Shown here one piece after another: positions 56,960-64,000 of a DNA stretch of 64,000 nt. This DNA is from Pseudomonas paeninsulae (GTDB lineage Bacteria > Pseudomonadota > Gammaproteobacteria > Pseudomonadales > Pseudomonadaceae): assembly GCF_035621475.1 (NCBI RefSeq), contig NZ_CP141799.1, forward strand, positions 714,001-778,000, given 5' to 3'. Within the stretch, counting starts at the first letter, position 1, and the number at the start of each line of letters is the position of its first letter. A program made the translations under genes and the position numbers. A model generated the notes under the pieces. The model was not told the DNA's origin. It was given only the letters and a program-made list of their open reading frames with translations, and made no database searches.

Positions 56960-58216
56960 CTACGCGGTCCGCCCCATCCTACGGTTGTGTAACCACTCCA
57001 GCATGCCCAATCCTGCCGCCCGGCCGCTGGCGAAGCAGGCGGTGAGCAGGTAGCCGCCGGTCGGCGCTTCCCAGTCGAGCATCTCGCCGGCACAGAACAG
57101 TCCGGGCAGTTGCTTGAGCATCAGCCGTTGGTCCAGTGCCTCGAAGGGCACGCCGCCGGCCGTGCTGATCGCCTCGTCCAGCGGCCGCGACCTGACCAGG
57201 GTCAGCGGCACCGCCTTGAGCACGGCGGCCAGGCGGGCGGGGTCGGCGAAGCAGTCGCGCGGCGCCAGTTCGCGCAACAGCGCGGCCTTGACCCCGTCGA
57301 TACCGACTTGGCGGTGCAGGTGCTTGGCCATCGAGTGCGAGCCGCGCGGCTTGCCCAGCGCGATTTGCAGCGTGGCCAGCGGACGTTGCGGCAGCAGGTC
57401 GAGATAGACAGTGGCCTTGCCCTGGCTGTTGATGCGCTCACGGATGCGCGCCGACAAGGCATAAACCAGGCTGCCTTCTACGCCGCCAGCGGTGAGGACG
57501 AATTCGCCTGGGCGCGGGGTTTCGTCGTCCAGGCGCAGGCTGACGTTCTTCAGCGGCGCGCCGGCGAACTTGTCGAGTAGCAACGGACTCCAGCCGGTCA
57601 CCTCGAAACCGCAGTTGCTCGCTTGCAGCGGCGTGATTTCCACTGCGCGCGCCTGCAGCAGAGGCACCCAGGCGCCGTCGGAACCCAGCCGCGCCCAGCT
57701 GCCGCCACCCAGGGCTAGCAGGGTGGCGTCGGCCTGCACTGCGGTTTCGCCGGCGGGAGTGGCGATGCGTAGGGCGCCGTCATCGCTCCAGCCCAGCCAG
57801 CGATGACGGGTATGGATCTGTACCCCCAGTTCGCGCAGGCGCTTGAGCCAGGCACGCAGCAGCGGCGCGGCCTTCATGTCTGCGGGAAACACCCGCCCGG
57901 ACGTGCCGACGAAGGTATCGATGCCCAGCCCATGAATCCAGCTGCGCAGGGCGTCGGCATCGAACTCGGCGAGTAGCCGGGCGATGTCCTCGCGGCGTTC
58001 GGCGTAGCGCGAGAGGAATGAATCCTTGGCTTCGGAGTGGGTGATATTCATCCCGCCCACCCCGGCCAGCAGGAACTTGCGCCCGACCGAGGGCATGGCA
58101 TCGAACAGCTCGACCCTGACCCCGGCCAGCGCCAGCACCTCGGCGGCCATCAAGCCGGCGGGGCCGCCACCGATGATGGCGACGCGAGAGGCAGTGTGCT
58201 GGACTGAGTCAGTCAT
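56960..58216 (-). CDS. TIGR03862-type flavoprotein (HI0933/BaiN-like)
   Basis: A 418-residue FAD/NAD(P)-binding protein. Dinucleotide-binding motif VAIIGGGPAGLMAAEVLA at residues ~12-30, then GRKFLLAGVGGMNITHSE, FVGTSGRVFPADMKAAPLLRAWL, LLALGGGSWARLGSDGAW, and the C-terminal FAD motif LFCAGEMLDWEAPTGGYLLTACFASGRAAG. These are hallmarks of the TIGR03862 branch of HI0933-like proteins. Reaction unknown; likely an oxidoreductase. Confidence 0.9.
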   Translation of the reverse strand: MTDSVQHTASRVAIIGGGPAGLMAAEVLALAGVRVELFDAMPSVGRKFLLAGVGGMNITHSEAKDSFLSRYAERREDIARLLAEFDADALRSWIHGLGIDTFVGTSGRVFPADMKAAPLLRAWLKRLRELGVQIHTRHRWLGWSDDGALRIATPAGETAVQADATLLALGGGSWARLGSDGAWVPLLQARAVEITPLQASNCGFEVTGWSPLLLDKFAGAPLKNVSLRLDDETPRPGEFVLTAGGVEGSLVYALSARIRERINSQGKATVYLDLLPQRPLATLQIALGKPRGSHSMAKHLHRQVGIDGVKAALLRELAPRDCFADPARLAAVLKAVPLTLVRSRPLDEAISTAGGVPFEALDQRLMLKQLPGLFCAGEMLDWEAPTGGYLLTACFASGRAAGLGMLEWLHNRRMGRTA

Positions 58217-58586
58217 GGGCGAGGGGTTAGCCGTGGCGGAAGAGGGCGCATTCTACCCGAGGGCCGGCGTTTGCGGCTTGCCACAGGCCGACGGAAATCG
58301 TCGAGCGGCGAGATGCACTGCCGATGGCCAATCATTTGGCCGCTTCAGCAATCCACGCGCCCTAGGGGGTACTCGTCGCAGGCAGTGCACCATTGGTTCA
58401 CCGGCGCGGTACAACGGCTGGCGGGTTGTCGCTGCGCTCCGAACGGATCGCCGCCCGAGCCGCCCTACGGACAGGCCATAGAGTCTGGAACAATCCACGA
58501 TCCGTAGGGTGTACTCGTCGCAGGCAGTGCACCACTGGTTCACCGGCGCGATACAAAAGCTGGCGGGTTGTTGCTGTGCTGACAAC
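58217..58586. other. 370-base gene-free region with repeat units
   Basis: Holds two tandem copies of the ~141-bp repeat family (58345-58580) and otherwise only the short promoter side of the flavoprotein gene. No coding sequence is supported. Confidence 0.6.
58345..58580 (-). repeat. Two units of the ~141-bp repeat family (142-bp period)
   Basis: GCAGGCAGTGCACC starts at 58378 and again at 58520, 142 bases apart. Following blocks GGTTCACCGGCGCG, GCTGGCGGGTTGT and GCTGCGCTCCGAACGGAT are shared with the 14.2 and 46.3 kb copies in reverse orientation. The second unit stops short near 58580. Confidence 0.8.
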
Positions 58587-58799
58587 TCAGAGCGCTTCGT
58601 CCTCCGGCTTCTTGGTCTCGTTTGGCGGCTCGATCCCCCAGTCGCCGAACAGGTACCAGTCCTCCCCGAGCATTTCGGCCGGGTGCATGGTGCGGTCGGA
58701 GCCGTTGCCGCAATCCAGCGACCCCGCCGGGCAATACCTGTCGCAGCCCCAGCAGATGCGCTCGGGATGCGGTGGATGTAAGGGAAATTTCTTGGCCAT
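58587..58799 (-). CDS. DUF3079 small protein
   Basis: A 70-residue protein that begins MAKKFPLHPPHPERICWGCDRYCP, the DUF3079 signature. Four cysteines (CWGCDRYC and DCGNGS) suggest a small zinc- or iron-binding site. AGGAGG precedes the ATG at 58799, the best ribosome-binding site in this region, so the longer in-frame extension upstream is not used. Divergent from the NosR-like gene. Function unknown. Confidence 0.88.
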   Translation of the reverse strand: MAKKFPLHPPHPERICWGCDRYCPAGSLDCGNGSDRTMHPAEMLGEDWYLFGDWGIEPPNETKKPEDEAL

Positions 58800-58862
58800 G
58801 CTGGCCTCCTGGGTATTAACAGGCCGTTGCAGCAAGACTACTCCTGTCGCCGAAAGAAGCGC

Positions 58863-58876
58863 TTGATCCCGCGCAA
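58863..58876. promoter_or_regulatory. Weak Anr/FNR-box-like site before the NosR-like gene
   Basis: TTGAT-CCCG-CGCAA matches 8 of 10 positions of TTGAT-N4-ATCAA. It lies 132 bases before the NosR-like start and in the divergent DUF3079 upstream region. Suggestive only. Confidence 0.25.
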
Positions 58877-59008
58877 GAAGCCCATGCGCTGCTGCAGATT
58901 CCGCCTTTCTACGACTGAAGTACCGGCCGAATTGCCGGCAAGTCGCATGGCGCTCGGCTGCACGCTGGATAGCATGGCTGGATAGGGACAAAACCGACGA
59001 GGCGCGCC

Positions 59009-61144
59009 ATGCCATCCTGCTTCAGCCGCTTTTCCTGCCTGCGGGTGCTGGTGCTGGTGTGCGCGCTGTTCAGTCAGCCGCTGGCCGCCGAGGCGTTGCA
59101 GGAGGAGATCCTGCAGCTGTTCCCGAAGGCCACGCGGATCGAGCCTAAGCAGGAGGCGCCGCCGGTCTACAGTGTTTACCAGCTCGACGAACTGCTCGGC
59201 TACGCCTTCGAGTCCAGCGACTACTCGAGCCTCCAGGGCTTCTCCGGCAAACCCATCCGCCTGCTCATCGGCATGGACCTGCAGGGCGTGTTGGCCGGGG
59301 TGCGGGTGCTCGAACACCACGAGCCGGTGTTTCTCTATGGCCTGGGGGTGCAGCCGCTGCTGGACTTCGTCGAGCAGTACCGGCAGCACCCCATCAGCCG
59401 GCCGATCATCGTCGGCGGCCGCCGCACCGGCAGCGCGGACGGTGAGTCGACCACCCAGTTCGACGGCGTCAGCAAGGCCACGGTGTCGGTGGTGATCCTC
59501 AATGAAACCGTGCTGCAGGCCGCCATGAGCGTCGCCCGGCAACTGCTCGAAGGTTTTGCCAGCGGGCCGCTGGCCACGGCGAAAAGCGATCTCTACCAGC
59601 CCATGGACTGGCAGCGTCTGCTCGGCAGCGGCTACGTGCAGCGCTGGACGCTGGGCCGCGCGGAGGTCGAAGCGGAGCTGGGGCATCCGTTGCGCGATTA
59701 CCCCGAATTTGCTCAGGAGGACGACAGCGCTCCCTTCAGCGAGCTGCATTTCGCCTACCTCAACGCTCCGAGCATTGGCCGCAACCTGCTCGGCGAGGCC
59801 GGCTTGCAGCAGCTCAACGAAGAATTGCTGCCCGGCGAACAGGCGCTGTTGGTCATGTCCAGCGGCCTGTATCGGCATGTCCCGAGTGATTTCACTCCGG
59901 CGACCGCCACCAGCCGCCTGGTGCTGGTGCAAAACAGCCAGGCCATCGAGTTGTACGACATGAACTTGAAGAATGGCGAGGTGCTGGCGACGCTCGCCAC
60001 GCCACTGCAGGAGGTGGACGCGCATATTTTTCGGATCAAGACCCACGCCGCCTTCAACCCGGCGCAGCCTGCCGCCCTGCAGCTGAACGTGAGCCTGCGG
60101 CGCAATCATCTGGTGGCAAGCAACAGCCACTTCAGCCGAGGGTTCCAACTCGACGAGCGTCTGTTCGATATTCAAGAGGCCGTCGCCCAAGCCGAGCCGG
60201 TACCGATCTGGCTGCGCATGTGGCAGGAACGCTGGTGGCAGATCACCCTGCTGGTTGGCTCGCTGATCCTGCTGAGCGGCGTGTTCATCTTCCAGCAGCG
60301 CATCAGCGCGCATAGCCGGGGTTTTCACCTGTTTCGTGGCGGTTTTCTGCTGTTCACCCTGGGGTTTATCGGGCTCTACGCCCAGGGCCAGCTGTCGGTG
60401 GTGAATATCTTCACCCTGCTGCTGACCCTGGGGCACGACTTCGATATCCGCATTTTCCTGATGGATCCGCTGATCTTCATCCTCTGGAGTTTCACCTTCG
60501 TCAGCCTGTTCATCTGGGGCCGCGGCCTGTTCTGCGGCTGGCTCTGCCCCTTCGGCGCCTTGCAGGAAATCCTCGGTTGGGTGGCCAAGAGCCTGCGGAT
60601 CAAACAGTGGAAAGTCTCCGCGCGCAGCCACCAGCGCCTGCAAAAGCTCAAATATGTCATCTTGCTCGGCCTGCTGCTCGCGGCCTTCTACTCCCTGAGT
60701 CTGGCCGAACGCCTGGCCGAAGTGGAACCCTTCAAGACCTCCATGACCCTGTTCTTCGTGCGTAGCTGGCCGTTCGTGCTCTACGCCGTGATCCTGCTCG
60801 GCCTCGGCCTGTTCGTGCACAAGTTCTATTGCCGCTACGTCTGCCCGCTCGGTGCCGGCCTGGCCATGCTCGGCAAGTTCCATCTGTTCGCCTGGCTCAA
60901 GCGCATCGACGCCTGCGGCAAACCCTGCCAGCACTGCAAGAACCACTGCGAAATCGGCGCCATCGAGCGCGATGGGCGCATCGACTACGACGAGTGCATC
61001 CAGTGCCTGGAATGTATCGTGATCCTCAACAACGACGACCAATGCGTGGCCACTATCAGCGCGCGCAAGCAGGCGGACAAAGCCGGCAGGCAGCAAGGCC
61101 GAGAGGGGATCATCGTGACCGATTGGCTGCCGGGGCAAGGGTAG
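59009..61144 (+). CDS. NosR/NirI-like membrane flavo-iron-sulfur protein
   Basis: A 711-residue protein with full NosR architecture. Signal peptide (VLVLVCALFSQPLAAEA), a periplasmic FMN-binding domain with the flavinylation-type motif near DGVSKATVSVV (Thr), then about six transmembrane helices (residues ~410-620) with two cytosolic Cys motifs CGWLCPFGALQE and CRYVCPLGAG. A C-terminal ferredoxin-like domain has CGKPCQHCKNHC and CIQCLECIVILNNDDQC. NosR passes electrons toward nitrous-oxide reductase and is needed for its expression. No nosZ, nosDFYL or nir gene is in the window, so this homologue may serve another reductase. ATG at 59009 has GAGG six bases upstream. Confidence 0.88.
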   Translation: MPSCFSRFSCLRVLVLVCALFSQPLAAEALQEEILQLFPKATRIEPKQEAPPVYSVYQLDELLGYAFESSDYSSLQGFSGKPIRLLIGMDLQGVLAGVRVLEHHEPVFLYGLGVQPLLDFVEQYRQHPISRPIIVGGRRTGSADGESTTQFDGVSKATVSVVILNETVLQAAMSVARQLLEGFASGPLATAKSDLYQPMDWQRLLGSGYVQRWTLGRAEVEAELGHPLRDYPEFAQEDDSAPFSELHFAYLNAPSIGRNLLGEAGLQQLNEELLPGEQALLVMSSGLYRHVPSDFTPATATSRLVLVQNSQAIELYDMNLKNGEVLATLATPLQEVDAHIFRIKTHAAFNPAQPAALQLNVSLRRNHLVASNSHFSRGFQLDERLFDIQEAVAQAEPVPIWLRMWQERWWQITLLVGSLILLSGVFIFQQRISAHSRGFHLFRGGFLLFTLGFIGLYAQGQLSVVNIFTLLLTLGHDFDIRIFLMDPLIFILWSFTFVSLFIWGRGLFCGWLCPFGALQEILGWVAKSLRIKQWKVSARSHQRLQKLKYVILLGLLLAAFYSLSLAERLAEVEPFKTSMTLFFVRSWPFVLYAVILLGLGLFVHKFYCRYVCPLGAGLAMLGKFHLFAWLKRIDACGKPCQHCKNHCEIGAIERDGRIDYDECIQCLECIVILNNDDQCVATISARKQADKAGRQQGREGIIVTDWLPGQG

Positions 61145-61418
61145 GGCTTGGCTGTTGACCGATACCAACGCGCGGCCGAGCCATGCTGTGTGAGGGCCCG
61201 CAGACGCGTCGCCTCAACCGCTGCGCCGTCGTCAAGTAGACGCTGGCCGCCTCAAAGCCCCGATATTGCCAGCAGGCTGGCCCTGTTCGGCGCTCGCCAG
61301 AAGTAGAGCTCAGGCCGCGAAAGCCGCGTCTGTTTGGGGCGATGGCTCATGGTCGTCAGTTGAGCCTGAGTACGCCCTACTTGCCGCTTGCCGCTCTGTC
61401 CTAGTAGCCTCCTGCGCC

Positions 61419-63933
<2,515 letters not shown>

Positions 63934-63934
<1 letters not shown>

Positions 63935-64000
63935 TGCGGCGCCTGGCTGTCGCCCTGTTGCTGGTCGCCGCTCCGGCGCTGGCCGAGACCCAGGCCCTGG
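63934..64000 (+). CDS. Start of a secreted protein gene, truncated by the window end
   Basis: Only 22 codons are visible. They encode a signal peptide (RRLAVALLLVAAPALA, cleavage before ETQAL). The ATG shares its A with the parE stop, so it is translationally coupled to parE. In related Pseudomonas a conserved secreted protein of the esterase-like phytase type lies between parE and parC, which makes it the likely identity, but the visible part cannot confirm that. Confidence 0.7.

Noticed and set aside
58838..61168. Minus-strand 776-codon frame opposite the NosR-like gene
   Set aside because: Shadow frame of a high-GC gene; its composition is Gln/His/Arg-rich with no domain, while the plus strand encodes a complete NosR-type protein.

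Overview
The window is high-GC DNA from a gammaproteobacterium, most likely Pseudomonas or a close relative. This rests on gene content and order: yqiA-parE with a small secreted-protein gene starting on the parE stop, a LysR/aguA/aguB/polyamine-binding-protein cluster, DUF2788, an RhlE-type helicase and HrpB. No rRNA or tRNA gene was seen. One complete insertion sequence (IS1182 family) is present.

Layout: 1-3.8 kb, C-terminal part of a hybrid sensor kinase, then a TetR regulator overlapping an AidB-like acyl-CoA dehydrogenase. At 3.78-3.87 kb is a two-repeat, one-spacer relic of a type I-E CRISPR array with no cas genes nearby. 3.9-5.8 kb: DUF3703 and AMP nucleosidase. 5.8-12.3 kb: agmatine/polyamine cluster (LysR regulator, agmatine deiminase, N-carbamoylputrescine amidase, polyamine-binding protein, a Tat-exported agmatine deiminase paralogue) ending in a decayed amidohydrolase gene. 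12.3-20.6 kb: housekeeping genes (alcohol dehydrogenase, RluE, DUF2788, Lrp/AsnC, VIT transporter, CDF exporter, lipoprotein, HrpB).

20.8-43.6 kb is the metabolic centrepiece, a large myo-inositol locus. It holds iolB, iolE, iolI, a CUT2-type ABC importer, iolA/mmsA, iolD, iolG, a LamB-like porin, an iolC kinase/aldolase fusion and the RpiR-type regulator iolR. Interleaved are enzymes of an aldonate type: two extra Gfo/Idh/MocA dehydrogenases, an SMP-30 lactonase, an IlvD/Edd dehydratase and an HpcH/HpaI aldolase. Together these would form a non-phosphorylative sugar-acid branch. A perfect GGAA-N6-TTCC palindrome (the published IolR-type motif) lies between iolC and iolR, and two one-mismatch versions lie in the 0.55 kb AT-rich divergent region before iolE, which suggests one regulator for both halves. 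A sugar-phosphate isomerase/epimerase gene in the operon carries a one-base frameshift.

43.7-64 kb: periplasmic binding protein, dual CDGSH protein, SDR, a 141-bp tandem repeat array, VOC protein, the IS element, YciC, an isochorismatase-like protein with Ser in place of the catalytic Cys, NYN nuclease-like protein, DEDDh exonuclease, an unusually AT-rich MscS gene, a TPM/TPM/LemA operon, RhlE-like helicase, TIGR03862 flavoprotein, DUF3079, a NosR/NirI-like membrane flavo-iron-sulfur protein without nosZ, yqiA, parE and the start of a secreted protein.

Two families of dispersed intergenic repeats are visible. One is a 165-180 bp composite palindrome bounded by GTAGGGTGGGTTAG-type ends (15.4, 44.6 and 56.6 kb). 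The other is a roughly 141 bp unit present singly at 14.2 kb, as two units at 58.4 kb and as about 4.6 units at 46.3-46.9 kb.
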